Assembly (NCBI RefSeq): GCF_937941905.1
Contig: NZ_CALDGS010000093.1
Span: 1 to 19,460, forward strand
Source of the DNA: an uncultured Mycolicibacterium sp.
GTDB taxonomy: Bacteria; Actinomycetota; Actinomycetes; Mycobacteriales; Mycobacteriaceae
Direction of reading: 5' to 3'
DNA: 19,460 nucleotides
The notes under the pieces are model-generated. The model worked only from the letters and a program-made list of their open reading frames with translations. It made no database searches and was not told where the DNA came from. Position 1 is the first letter of the stretch. Each line of letters starts with the position of its first letter. A program made the position numbers and the translations under genes. This document shows positions 1 to 7,624 of this stretch, one piece after another.

Positions 1-1986
1 GCCAACGACCTGCTGTTCGAACGGTTCCTGTCCCCGGAGCGCGACGGCCCGCCGGACATCGACATCGACATCGAGTCCGACCGGCGCGAGGAGGTCATCC
101 AGTACGTCTACGACCGCTACGGCCGCGACTACGCCGCCCAGGTCGCCAACGTCATCACCTACCGGGGCCGCAGCGCGGTGCGCGACATGGCCCGCGCGCT
201 CGGCTTCTCGCCGGGGCAGCAGGACGCCTGGAGCAAGCAGCTGGGTCGCTGGAACGGCGCGGCCGACAGCCCCGAGACCGAGGGCATCCCGCCCGCCGTG
301 CTCGAACTGGCCGGCCAGATCGCCAATCTGCCGAGGCATCTGGGCATCCACTCGGGCGGGATGGTGATCTGCGACCGGCCCATCGCCGACGTGTGCCCGG
401 TGGAGTGGGCCCGCATGCCCGGCCGCAGCGTGCTGCAGTGGGACAAGGACGACTGCGCGGCCATCGGGCTGGTCAAGTTCGACCTGCTCGGGCTGGGCAT
501 GCTCTCGGCACTGCACTACTGCATCGACCTGGTGCGCGAGCACAAGGGCATCGAGGTCGACCTGGCGAAGCTGGACCTGTCCGAGCCCGCGGTCTACGAG
601 ATGCTGCAGCGGGCCGACTCGGTCGGGGTGTTCCAGGTCGAGTCGCGCGCCCAGATGGCCACCCTGCCGCGGCTGAAACCCCGGGTGTTCTACGACCTGG
701 TCGTGGAGGTCGCGCTGATCCGGCCCGGCCCCATCCAGGGCGGCTCGGTGCACCCCTACATCAAGCGCCGCAACGGCGAGGAACCCGTCACCTACGAGCA
801 CCCGTCGATGGAACCGGCGCTGCGCAAGACCCTCGGGGTGCCGCTGTTCCAGGAGCAGCTCATGCAGCTGGCGGTGGACTGCGCCGGCTTCACCCCCGCC
901 GAGGCCGACCAGCTGCGCCGCGCGATGGGTTCCAAGCGCTCCACCGAGCGGATGCGCCGGCTGCGCGACCGGTTCTACCAGGGCATGCGCGACCGGCACG
1001 GCATCACCGGCGAGGTGGCCGACCGGATCTGGGAGAAACTCGAGGCGTTCGCCAATTTCGGCTTCCCGGAAAGCCATTCGCTTTCCTTCGCCTCGCTGGT
1101 GTTCTACTCGGCGTGGTTCAAGCTGCACCACCCGGCGGCGTTCTGCGCCGCGCTGCTGCGCGCCCAGCCGATGGGTTTCTACGCACCGCAGTCGCTGGTC
1201 GCCGACGCCCGCCGGCACGGCGTGACGGTGCACGGCCCGGACGTCAACGCCAGCCTCGCGCACGCCACCCTGGAGAACGCCGGCACCGAGGTGCGGCTGG
1301 GCCTGGGCGGCGTCCGCCACATCGGCACCGAACTGGCCGAGCGCATCGTCGCCGAGCGGCGGGCCAACGGCCCCTACACCTCGCTGCCGGACCTGACCCG
1401 GCGGGTGCAGCTGACCGTGCCGCAGACCGAGGCGCTGGCCACCGCCGGGGCGCTGGGCTGCTTCGGGATCGGCCGCCGCGAGGCGCTGTGGGCGGCCGGG
1501 GCCGCGGCCACCGAACGCCCGGACCGGCTGCCCGGGGTGGGCACCACCTCGCACGCCCCGGCGCTGCCCGGGATGAGCGCGCTGGAGCTGGCCGCCGCCG
1601 ACGTGTGGGCCACCGGCATCTCCCCGGACAGCTACCCGACCCAGTTCCTGCGCGACGAGCTCGACGCGCTCGGGGTGGTCCCGGCCGCCCGGCTGGCGGC
1701 GGTGCCCGACGGCACCCGGGTCCTCGTCGCCGGGGCGGTCACCCACCGGCAGCGGCCGGCCACCGCCCAGGGCGTCACCTTCCTCAACCTCGAGGACGAG
1801 ACCGGGATGGTCAACGTGCTGTGCAGCCCCGGGGTGTGGGCCCGGCACCGCCGGCTGGCCCAGACCGCGGCGGCGCTGGTGATCCGCGGCATCGTGCAGA
1901 ACGCCACCGGGGCGATCACCGTGGTGGCCGACCAGGTGCGGCCGCTGCGGCTGCGGGTGCCGTCCCGGTCGCGCGACTTCCGCTGA
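1..1986 (+). CDS. dnaE2: Error-prone DNA polymerase DnaE2, C-terminal part (5' end outside window)
   Basis: The frame is open from base 1 and ends at TGA 1984-1986, giving 661 residues. Mycobacterial DnaE2 is about 1,080 residues, so roughly the first 420 (PHP domain and part of the palm) are off the left edge. The C-family polymerase motif PDIDIDIE lies at residues 18-25; D19 and D21 match the metal-binding pair of E. coli DnaE (D401, D403). The third catalytic Asp is D161 in VKFDLLGLGML. Finger and little-finger motifs follow (ALIRPGPIQGG, FGFPESHSLSFA), then a C-terminal OB-fold (VTFLNLEDETGMVNVL). The ending SRDFR is typical of DnaE2. Known role: SOS-induced translesion synthesis and damage mutagenesis with ImuA' and ImuB; no imu gene is in view. 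Its LexA-regulated promoter would lie outside the window. The catalytic part that can be seen looks intact. Confidence 0.96.
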   Translation, partial: ANDLLFERFLSPERDGPPDIDIDIESDRREEVIQYVYDRYGRDYAAQVANVITYRGRSAVRDMARALGFSPGQQDAWSKQLGRWNGAADSPETEGIPPAVLELAGQIANLPRHLGIHSGGMVICDRPIADVCPVEWARMPGRSVLQWDKDDCAAIGLVKFDLLGLGMLSALHYCIDLVREHKGIEVDLAKLDLSEPAVYEMLQRADSVGVFQVESRAQMATLPRLKPRVFYDLVVEVALIRPGPIQGGSVHPYIKRRNGEEPVTYEHPSMEPALRKTLGVPLFQEQLMQLAVDCAGFTPAEADQLRRAMGSKRSTERMRRLRDRFYQGMRDRHGITGEVADRIWEKLEAFANFGFPESHSLSFASLVFYSAWFKLHHPAAFCAALLRAQPMGFYAPQSLVADARRHGVTVHGPDVNASLAHATLENAGTEVRLGLGGVRHIGTELAERIVAERRANGPYTSLPDLTRRVQLTVPQTEALATAGALGCFGIGRREALWAAGAAATERPDRLPGVGTTSHAPALPGMSALELAAADVWATGISPDSYPTQFLRDELDALGVVPAARLAAVPDGTRVLVAGAVTHRQRPATAQGVTFLNLEDETGMVNVLCSPGVWARHRRLAQTAAALVIRGIVQNATGAITVVADQVRPLRLRVPSRSRDFR

Positions 1987-2003
1987 CCGGCCGCACCGGC
2001 CGG

Positions 2004-2009
2004 TAGTCT
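2004..2009 (+). promoter_or_regulatory. Candidate -10 box for a leaderless nitroreductase transcript
   Basis: TAGTCT fits the actinobacterial TANNNT -10 pattern and lies exactly 7 nt before the GTG at 2017. A transcript starting there would begin on the start codon. No Shine-Dalgarno sequence precedes the GTG, which suits leaderless initiation, common in mycobacteria. No clear -35 is seen. Confidence 0.45.
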
Positions 2010-2016
2010 CGGCGGC

Positions 2017-2658
2017 GTGACCCTGAACCTCTCGGTCGACGAGCTGCTGACCACCACCCGATCGGTGCGCAAGCGCCTGGACCTGACCAGGCCGGTGCCG
2101 CGCGAGGTGCTGCTGGAGTGCCTGGAGCTGGCGCTGCAGGCGCCCACCGGCTCCAACGCCCAGGGCTGGCAGTGGGTGTTCGTGGAGGACCCGGACAAGA
2201 AGAAGGCGCTGGCCGACATCTACCGCGCCAACGCCTACGCCTACCTGGACCAGCCCCGCCCGGCCTACGACGACGTGCGCGGCGAGCGGATGGACAAGGT
2301 GCGGGACTCCGCCCGCTACCTGGCCGACCATTTCCACGAGGTGCCGGTGCTGCTGGTGCCGTGCCTGGAGGGCCGGCCCGACCACGCCCCGGCCGGGGTG
2401 AGCGCGTCGTTCTGGGGCTCGCTGCTGCCGGCGGTGTGGAGCTTCATGCTCGCGCTGCGCTCCCGCGGGCTCGGTTCGGCGTGGACCACGCTGCACCTGA
2501 TCGGCGACGGGGAGCGGCAGGCCGCCGAGGTGCTCGGCATCCCCTACGAGCAGTACAGCCAGGGCGGGCTGTTCCCGGTCGCCTACACCGTCGGCACCGA
2601 CTTCCGCCCGGCCAAGCGGCTGCCGGCCGAACAGGTGGTGCACTGGAACGGCTGGTGA
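2017..2658 (+). CDS. Nitroreductase-family FMN oxidoreductase (Rv3368c-like)
   Basis: This 213-residue protein has the nitroreductase fold signatures: TTRSVRKRLD near residue 13 (FMN phosphate contact), APTGSNAQGWQW near 41-52, and the C-terminal GGLFPVAYTVGTDF followed by a basic stretch that usually contacts FMN. Length and sequence fit the Rv3368c family beside dnaE2 in mycobacteria. Members use NAD(P)H and FMN to reduce nitro compounds or quinones; the natural substrate is unknown. The GTG start is chosen because it gives the family N-terminus and sits 7 nt after a TANNNT box. It begins 30 bp after the dnaE2 stop on the same strand. In M. tuberculosis a gene (Rv3369) lies between the two and is missing here. 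Its stop is one base from the stop of the convergent trmL gene. Confidence 0.9.
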   Translation: MTLNLSVDELLTTTRSVRKRLDLTRPVPREVLLECLELALQAPTGSNAQGWQWVFVEDPDKKKALADIYRANAYAYLDQPRPAYDDVRGERMDKVRDSARYLADHFHEVPVLLVPCLEGRPDHAPAGVSASFWGSLLPAVWSFMLALRSRGLGSAWTTLHLIGDGERQAAEVLGIPYEQYSQGGLFPVAYTVGTDFRPAKRLPAEQVVHWNGW

Positions 2659-2659
2659 C

Positions 2660-3139
2660 TCAGTCGGCCGGTGCCGGCGCGGCGCCGGTGAATCCGTGCT
2701 GGCGCCAGGCCTCGTAGGCGGCGACCGCCGCCGCGTTGGACAGGTTCAGTGACCGGCGGCCGGCCAGCATCGGAATCCGCACCAGCTCGGTGATGTGCGG
2801 GTCGGCCAGCGTCTCGGCGTCCAGCCCGGTCGGCTCCGGCCCGAACATCAGCACGTCCCCGGGCCGGTAGGCGATGTCGGTGAACACCGTGGCGGCGTGC
2901 GCGGTGAACGCGAACACCCGGCCCGGCCCCAGCGCCTGCCACGCCGACGGCAGGTCCGGGTGCACGGTCACCGACGCCAGGTCGTGGTAGTCCAGTCCGG
3001 CCCGGCGCAGTTTCGGCTCCGACAGGTCGAACCCGAGCGGCTCCACCAAATGCAGTTCGCAGCCGGTGGCGGCGACCATCCGGATCGCATTGCCGGTATT
3101 GGGCGGAATGCGAGGTTGAAAGAACAGCACCCGGAACAC
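2660..3139 (-). CDS. trmL: tRNA (cytidine/uridine-2'-O)-methyltransferase, TrmL/SpoU family
   Basis: This 159-residue protein is a minimal SPOUT methyltransferase without an RNA-binding extension, the usual TrmL size. The knot motifs are all present: NTGNAIRMVAATGCELHLVEP near residue 14, LMFGPEPTGL near 96, and IPMLAGRRSLNLSNAAAVAAYEA near 122-144. TrmL homologues 2'-O-methylate the wobble nucleotide 34 of certain leucine tRNAs using SAM. The GTG start (3137-3139) places MFRVLFFQPRIPPNTGN at the N-terminus, as in homologues; a nearby ATG at 3150 is out of frame. It corresponds to Rv3366. It is divergent from the conservon across 184 bp and convergent with the nitroreductase, stops one base apart. 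Confidence 0.93.
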   Translation of the reverse strand: MFRVLFFQPRIPPNTGNAIRMVAATGCELHLVEPLGFDLSEPKLRRAGLDYHDLASVTVHPDLPSAWQALGPGRVFAFTAHAATVFTDIAYRPGDVLMFGPEPTGLDAETLADPHITELVRIPMLAGRRSLNLSNAAAVAAYEAWRQHGFTGAAPAPAD

Positions 3140-3286
3140 CCGACGATCATCGCAGCCGGGCTTTGCTCATGGCGGACGGGTGCGCCGACGCGGCCGGGCT
3201 GTGCGGTTGGGACGGTGGAGAACCCGGCCGGTGGCTGTCATACTCGACGAATTGCCGGGTGTCTTTGCCAGGTGTCGACCAACCCC

Positions 3287-3307
3287 ATGAGCCAGGTGGC
3301 AGCATGA
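3287..3307 (+). CDS. Possible 6-codon leader ORF upstream of the conservon
   Basis: ATG at 3287 encodes MSQVAA and stops at TGA 3305-3307. That stop overlaps the ATG of the next mini-ORF (ATGA at 3304-3307). No convincing Shine-Dalgarno precedes it. It may be chance; the reason to list it is the chained overlap with the mini-ORF and kinase that follow. Confidence 0.2.
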   Translation: MSQVAA

Positions 3308-3327
3308 CGTACCGAGGCGGCCGATGA
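3304..3327 (+). CDS. Possible 7-codon leader ORF overlapping the kinase start
   Basis: ATG at 3304 encodes MTYRGGR and stops at TGA 3325-3327, overlapping the kinase ATG (ATGA at 3324-3327). AGGTGG at 3293-3298 is a reasonable Shine-Dalgarno 5 nt upstream. The same ATGA overlap couples the conservon genes to one another, so translation could pass from this mini-ORF to the kinase. Coding cannot be proved at this length. Confidence 0.25.
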   Translation: MTYRGGR

Positions 3328-5862
3328 CCGCGCCCGAGCCGATCCGGCGGCCCCCGCGCTGGTCCCCGGCCAACTGGCCGGTGCGCCGGCGGGTGCTGGC
3401 GATCGCGGTGGTCCCGCTGCTGCTGGCGAGCGTGTTCGGCGGCATGCGGATCTGGGCCGGGCTGACCGAGGCCGCCGACCTGCGCCAGGCCGCCCACCAC
3501 GCCGAGCTCATCCCGCCGGTGGTCGCCTACCTGGACGCCCTGGAACACACCCTGGCCGGCGCCGCGGCGGGCGCCGACCCGCAGGCCGCGCTCGCCGCGT
3601 ACGACGCCCGGCGGGCCGAGCTGGCCGACGAACTCGACCGCGCCGACCCGGTGCCCGACGTGCGGCTGGCGGTGACCACCCTGCTCGACCACGGCCGGGA
3701 CCTCGCCGACCGGGCCGCCACCGACGCCATCGACCTGCGCCGGCGGGTGACGGCCTACGCGCCGCTGCTGCTGACCGCCGAGACCGCCATCACCGGCAGC
3801 GTCCGCGGCGCCGCCGCCGAGGTGCGGACGCAGGCCGAGGCGCTGGCCCGGGCGGTCGGCGCCCGCGGCCAGATGACGCTGCAGCAGCTGCTGGTCACCC
3901 GCGGCGGCGAGCTGGCCGAGCCCGAGCTGCGCACCGCGCTGACCACCCTGGCCGGCACCGAGCCGTCGACCGTCACCGGGATGGCCGCGGTGCTCGGCGG
4001 CACCTCCGAGCAGGCCCACACGCTGCGCAGCGAGATGGTCCGACGGATGGGGCTGCTGTCGGATCCGGCGGTGCCGCCGGCCGGCAACCCGGACCTGCTC
4101 GGCTCCCAGCGGATCACCCGCAACATCGCCGTCGACCTCATCGACGAACTCACCCCGGTCATCCCGGCCGAGGTCGCCGCGGCCGCCGACGCGCAGCGCA
4201 CCGCCGCCATCCGCGACGGTGCGCTGGTGCTCGCCGCGATCGCCGCGGTGCTGGCCCTGGTGCTCGTGGTGGGCCGGTCGCTGGCCGAGCCGCTGCGCCG
4301 GCTGCGCGACGGCGCGCTGCGGGTGGCCCACGAGGACCTGGCCCGCGAGCTCGAACAGGTCCGTCGCACCGGCGAGCCGGTGGCCGTCACCCCGCTACCG
4401 GTGCACACCGCCGAGGAGATCGGGCAGGTCGCCCACGCCGTCGACGAACTGCACGAGCAGGCCGTGCTGCTGGCCGGCGAGCAGGCCCGGCTGCAGCTGC
4501 AGCAGGCCGACATGTTCGAGACGCTGTCGCGGCGCAGCCGCTCGCTGGTCGACCAGCAGCTCGCCCTCATCGACCGGCTGGAGCGCGACGAGGAGGACCC
4601 GGAGCGGCTCGAGCACCTGTTCCGGCTCGACCATCTCGCGGCCCGGATGCGCCGCAACGGCGCCAACCTGCTGGTGCTCGCCGGCGCCAAGGTGCCCCGC
4701 GAGCACACCCGTCCGGTGCCGGTGGCCGCCGTCATCAACGCCGCCGCTTCGGAGGTGGAGGACTACCGGCGGGTGGTCACCACCACGGTGCCCGACAGCC
4801 TCGTCGCCGGCCCGGTCGCCGGCGACCTGGTGCATCTGCTGGCCGAGCTGCTCGACAACGCGCTGCGCTACTCGCCGCCGGAGGCGCCGGTGCGGGTCTC
4901 GGCGGTGCACACCGCCAACGGGGCGCTGGTCGTCGAGGTCGCCGACACCGGCATCGGGATGACCGAGGCCGATCTGCGGATGGCCAACAACCGGCTCAAG
5001 TCCGGTGGCCAGGTCGACCCGTACACCGCCCGCCACATGGGGCTGTTCGTGGTCGGCCGACTGGCCGCCCAGCACCATCTGGTGGTGCGACTGCGCAGCA
5101 CCATCACCGGCGAGCCCGGATCCGGCACCACCGCCGGGGGTGTACGTGCCGGCCGAGCACATCGTCACCGCCCGGGCCGAACCCGCCGTCGCCGCGCCGC
5201 GGCAGTCGGCGACCGCGCCCGCCGGGCCACCCCGACCGGAGCCGCCCACCGCACCCGCGCCGGCGGTGGCCGGGCGGATCGAGACCCCGGTCGGGCTGCT
5301 GCCGCAGCGCAACCCGGGCGCCTCCGGCATCACCGCCGGCCCGGCACCGGCCCCCAACCCGCCGGAAACCCCCGACCCTCCCGAAACCCCCAACCCTCCG
5401 GAAACTCCGGCGCCGGCCGACACCTCGGCGTTCTTCGCCGCCCGGGACCGGGCCCGGCAGTCCCGGCCCGCCGAGGACGGTTCCACCGGCGGAGCCGGCG
5501 ACGCCATCTACCGGTCCATGGTCTCGGAGTGGCTGATCGACCCGGCCGAGCTGGCCAACAGCCGTGACCTGGACTGGAAGTCGGTGTGGGACCACGGGTT
5601 CACCAAGGCCGCCGAGGCCGCCGACGCCCCGGTGCGGCGGCACACCGAGGAGGGCCTGCCGATGCGCGAACCCGGCGCCCGGCTGGTGCCCGGCAGCATG
5701 CAGCGGCCGGTAAGCTCGGCTGCCGACGCCGGGCCCGACGAACCCGGGCCGCCGCCGCGGCGAGATCCGGAGGCCGTCCGCGCCGGTCTCGCCGGCCACT
5801 TCAGCGGTGTGCGGGCGGGCCGGGCCGCCGCACGAGAGACCCAAGGGCCGGACCCCCGATGA
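3324..5862 (+). CDS. Conservon sensor histidine kinase (Rv3365c/CvnA-like), frameshifted
   Basis: After correcting one base this is an 845-residue membrane kinase, close to Rv3365c. In order: TM1 at about 24-46; an extracytoplasmic helical region resembling nitrate/nitrite-sensing domains (about 50-295); TM2 at 298-320; a HAMP-like region; a dimerisation helix with phosphoacceptor candidate H437 in FRLDHLAARMRR; and a HATPase domain with N512 (ELLDNALRYSPP), D541 (DTGIGM) and GLFVVGRLAAQH at 573. The GSGTTAGVYVPAE motif is split by an extra G in the G5 run at 5136-5140. As written, translation shifts and ends at 5567 (747 residues with a junk Arg/Pro tail). The correct frame resumes at GTG 5140, runs through a disordered Pro-rich tail and the conserved IYRSMVSEWLIDP, and stops at 5860-5862. 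Start ATG 3324 has GAGG 6 nt upstream. ATP-binding elements precede the break; the tail and coupling to the next gene are lost unless this is a sequencing error. Confidence 0.88.
5136..5140 (+). other. Frameshift point in conservon kinase (G5 homopolymer)
   Basis: Codons before this point are in the frame of ATG 3324. The homologous continuation GVYVPAEH reads only if one G of this run is removed (GGG 5136-5138, then GTG 5140-5142). One inserted base therefore explains the switch. A homopolymer miscall, true mutation or phase variation are all possible. Confidence 0.85.
5359..5412 (+). repeat. Three 18-bp units encoding PPETP(D/N/A) in kinase tail
   Basis: In the restored frame, three successive 18-bp units encode PPETPD, PPETPN and PPETPA inside the disordered tail linking the ATPase domain to the conserved C-terminal segment. 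The units differ at a few synonymous positions. This looks like a flexible linker grown by slippage. Confidence 0.75.
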
Positions 5863-6251
5863 CGAACCGACTGGACTGGCTGGTGAGCCGGTTCGCCCGC
5901 GAGACCCCCGGGGTGTCGCACGCGGTGCTGGTCTCGGCCGACGGCCTGCTGGTGGCCGCCAGCGAGCACATGCCCAAGGAACGCGCCGACCAGCTCGCCG
6001 CGGTGGCCTCCGGCCTGGCCAGCCTGGCCACCGGGGCCGCCCAGCTGTTCGAGGGCGGGCACGTGCTGCAGTCGGTGGTGGAGATGGAGCAGGGCTACCT
6101 GCTGCTGATGCGCGTCGGCGACGGATCGAACCTGGCCACGCTGGCCACCCGCACCTGCGACATCGGCCAGGTCGGCTACGAGATGGCGGTGCTCGTCGAA
6201 CGCGTCGGCAACGTCGTGCAGCCGGGCCGGCGCACCCCGCAACCCTCGTGA
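5859..6251 (+). CDS. Roadblock/LC7-domain protein of the conservon (Rv3364c/CvnB-like)
   Basis: This 130-residue cytosolic protein is a single roadblock/LC7 domain, with the typical start LDWLVSRFARETPGVSHAVLVSADGLLVAAS and the strand VVEMEQGYLLLMRVGDGSNLATLA. Roadblock proteins bind small GTPases and often act as regulators or platforms for them; in Streptomyces conservons CvnB associates with the kinase-GTPase module. Length equals Rv3364c. The ATG overlaps the kinase stop as ATGA (5859-5862), so translation is normally coupled. The upstream frameshift would make ribosomes stop at 5567, about 290 bases short, which could lower expression. Confidence 0.93.
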   Translation: MTNRLDWLVSRFARETPGVSHAVLVSADGLLVAASEHMPKERADQLAAVASGLASLATGAAQLFEGGHVLQSVVEMEQGYLLLMRVGDGSNLATLATRTCDIGQVGYEMAVLVERVGNVVQPGRRTPQPS

Positions 6252-6258
6252 GCCGCCG

Positions 6259-6624
6259 ATGCACCCGTGGGATCCGGACGGCGAACCCAGCCTGGTGCGG
6301 CCCTACACGCTGACCGCCGGGCGCACCCGCCCGGGTGTGCACCTGCCGCTGGAGGCGGCGGTCACCGCCGTCGACCGGCCCGGCGCGCCGCCCTGGCCGG
6401 TCCACGACCTGCGGGCCCGGATCCTGGCCGCGTGCGCCGACCGCCCGTCGGTGGCCGAGATCGCGGCCAGATTGTCGGTGCCGCTCGGCGTGGCGCGGGT
6501 GCTGATCGGGGACCTGGTGTCGGAGGGTTACCTGCGGGTGCACCACACCCTCGGGGAGGCGTCGAGCACCGACGAGCGCCGGGAACTGATAGGAAGGACG
6601 CTGCGTGGCCTCAGGGCACTCTAG
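6259..6624 (+). CDS. DUF742 protein of the conservon (Rv3363c/CvnC-like)
   Basis: This 121-residue protein has the DUF742 pattern: SLVRPYTLTAGRT near the N-terminus, and a winged-helix-like C-terminal half (SVAEIAARLSVPLGVARVLIGDLVSEGYLRVH, residues 72-103) ending ELIGRTLRGLRAL. CvnC proteins are conserved between the roadblock and GTPase genes of conservons; their biochemical role is unclear. The helix-turn-helix look suggests nucleic acid or protein binding, which is inference. ATG 6259 lies 7 bp after the roadblock stop. The 3' end overlaps the GTPase start by 20 bp. Confidence 0.92.
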   Translation: MHPWDPDGEPSLVRPYTLTAGRTRPGVHLPLEAAVTAVDRPGAPPWPVHDLRARILAACADRPSVAEIAARLSVPLGVARVLIGDLVSEGYLRVHHTLGEASSTDERRELIGRTLRGLRAL

Positions 6625-7192
6625 AGGGTCGGCCTCGACCAAGATCGTCATCGCGGGCGGCTTCGGGGCCGGCAAGACCACGTTCGTCGGCGCGGTCTCG
6701 GAGATCATGCCGCTGCGCACCGAGGCGCTGGTCACCAACGCCTCGGCCGGCACGGACGCCCTGGAGGGCACCCCGGACAAGCGCACCACCACGGTGGCGA
6801 TGGACTTCGGCCGCATCACGCTCGCCGAGGACCTGGTGCTCTACCTGTTCGGCACCCCGGGGCAGCGGCGGTTCTGGTTCATGTGGGACGACCTGGTCCG
6901 CGGCGCGATCGGCGCGATCGTGCTGGTCGACGTGCGCCGGCTGGCGGACAGCTTCCCGGCGGTGGACTTCTTCGAGGCGCGCGGACTGCCGTTCGTCATC
7001 GCCATCAACGAGTTCGACGGCGCACCGCGCTATCCGGTGGACGCCGTGCGCAAGGCCCTGGCGGTGCGCGGGGACATCCCGATCATCACCGTCGACGCCC
7101 GGGACCGGGAATCGGCCAGGCGGGCGCTGATCGCGGTCACCGAGTACGCGCTGGCCTGCCTGCCGGCCCGCGCAGCGGGCCGGGGTCAGTAG
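6605..7192 (+). CDS. mfpB: Conservon small GTP-binding protein (MfpB/CvnD/Rv3362c-like)
   Basis: This 195-residue Ras-like GTPase has P-loop GFGAGKTT at 19-26. The switch II motif is GTPGQ at 83-87, with Thr where Ras proteins have the DxxG Asp. The base-recognition motif is NEFD at 135-138, in place of NKxD. These changes are characteristic of the family, not defects. The GTG start at 6605 is preceded by AGGAAGG at 6591-6597. In M. smegmatis the corresponding GTPase, MfpB, works with the pentapeptide protein MfpA in gyrase protection and low-level quinolone resistance. No mfpA follows here. The stop region overlaps the convergent hemophore-related gene by 7 bp (7186-7192). Confidence 0.94.
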   Translation: MASGHSRGSASTKIVIAGGFGAGKTTFVGAVSEIMPLRTEALVTNASAGTDALEGTPDKRTTTVAMDFGRITLAEDLVLYLFGTPGQRRFWFMWDDLVRGAIGAIVLVDVRRLADSFPAVDFFEARGLPFVIAINEFDGAPRYPVDAVRKALAVRGDIPIITVDARDRESARRALIAVTEYALACLPARAAGRGQ

Positions 7193-7518
7193 TTGTGGCA
7201 GGAGGTGGCGACCGAGGTGATCACCGGGATCAGCGGCTGCATGCCGGGCAGCGCCTTGACCTGGTTGACCATCACCCGGCGCTGATCCGGCGGCGCCGCG
7301 ATCAGGCTGCGCAGCCAGCCGTCGGCGGCCGGGGTGGCCTGCAACTGCTGGGCCAGCACGGGATCCTGGGCCTGCAGCGCCGCGGTCACCTGCGGATAGG
7401 TGCAGTTGGACTGCACGATGGCCTCTTCCACGGGCTGCGCGGCGGCCACCCCCGCTCCCGTGGAGAGCAGCAGCGCCAGACCGCCCGATGCGAATGCCAG
7501 CTTCGTCGTCGTGCGCAT
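7186..7518 (-). CDS. Secreted hemophore-related protein (Rv0203/Rv1174c-like family)
   Basis: This is a 110-residue precursor. MRTTTKLAFASGGLALLLST then GAGVAAAQPVEE is a signal peptide, with likely cleavage after AAA near residue 27. The mature part is a small helical domain with C39 and C107 positioned for a disulfide, the internal signature SNCTYPQVTAAL, and the C-terminal SCHNY. This pattern is that of mycobacterial hemophore-related proteins, some of which bind heme outside the cell. Heme binding here is inferred from family only. I start at ATG 7518, with GGAAGG 7 nt upstream and a proper signal peptide, rather than at the longer frame from 7563. It occupies the place of mfpA downstream of the GTPase, on the opposite strand. 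Confidence 0.85.
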   Translation of the reverse strand: MRTTTKLAFASGGLALLLSTGAGVAAAQPVEEAIVQSNCTYPQVTAALQAQDPVLAQQLQATPAADGWLRSLIAAPPDQRRVMVNQVKALPGMQPLIPVITSVATSCHNY

Positions 7519-7525
7519 GTGGGTA

Positions 7526-7531
7526 CCTTCC
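7526..7531 (-). promoter_or_regulatory. Ribosome binding site deciding the hemophore-related start
   Basis: GGAAGG on the minus strand, 7 nt before ATG 7518, supports this start over the upstream in-frame ATG at 7563. Confidence 0.7.
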
Positions 7532-7553
7532 GCCGCTTCGGTCACGGTCAGCC

Positions 7554-7577
7554 ACGCTAACACCGCCGCGGCGGTGT
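7554..7577 (-). promoter_or_regulatory. Candidate promoter and operator palindrome of the hemophore-related gene
   Basis: TAGCGT (rc of 7554-7559) fits a TANNNT -10 and would give a leader of about 28 nt before ATG 7518. Immediately upstream, 7560-7577 is a perfect 18-bp palindrome (ACACCGCCG/CGGCGGTGT) in the -10/-35 spacer, where a repressor would block transcription. The regulator is unknown. Confidence 0.4.
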
Positions 7578-7595
7578 GCGGGCGTTTTTTACGCC
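7578..7595. terminator. Candidate hairpin with T-run between ABC transporter and hemophore gene
   Basis: GGCGT (7581-7585), five T, then ACGCC (7591-7595) is a perfect inverted repeat in the gap after the transporter stop. On the plus strand there is also a six-T run (7585-7590) following a GC-rich imperfect stem. On the minus strand, where the transporter is read, the loop is A-rich and no U-tract follows, so it is not a textbook terminator for that gene. Confidence 0.3.
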
Positions 7596-7624
7596 AACGT
7601 AGGTTACCGGGCCACCGGTCCGGA

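Noticed and set aside
393..2006. Alternative plus-strand frame inside dnaE2
   Set aside because: Arg/Pro/Ala-rich out-of-frame translation of a gene with intact catalytic motifs.
3147..4331. Minus-strand open frame opposite the kinase 5' half
   Set aside because: Antisense shadow rich in Gly/Arg/Gln, crossing the divergent promoter region.
6605..7192. Possible inactivation of the GTPase because DxxG is TPGQ and NKxD is NEFD
   Set aside because: These substitutions are shared by the conservon GTPase family and are not a local defect.
7599..7606. Resemblance of GTAGGTTA to an IdeR iron-box half site upstream of the hemophore-related gene
   Set aside because: Only the left half matches TTAGGTTA; the right half does not continue the dyad, and it lies more than 40 bp upstream of the proposed -10.
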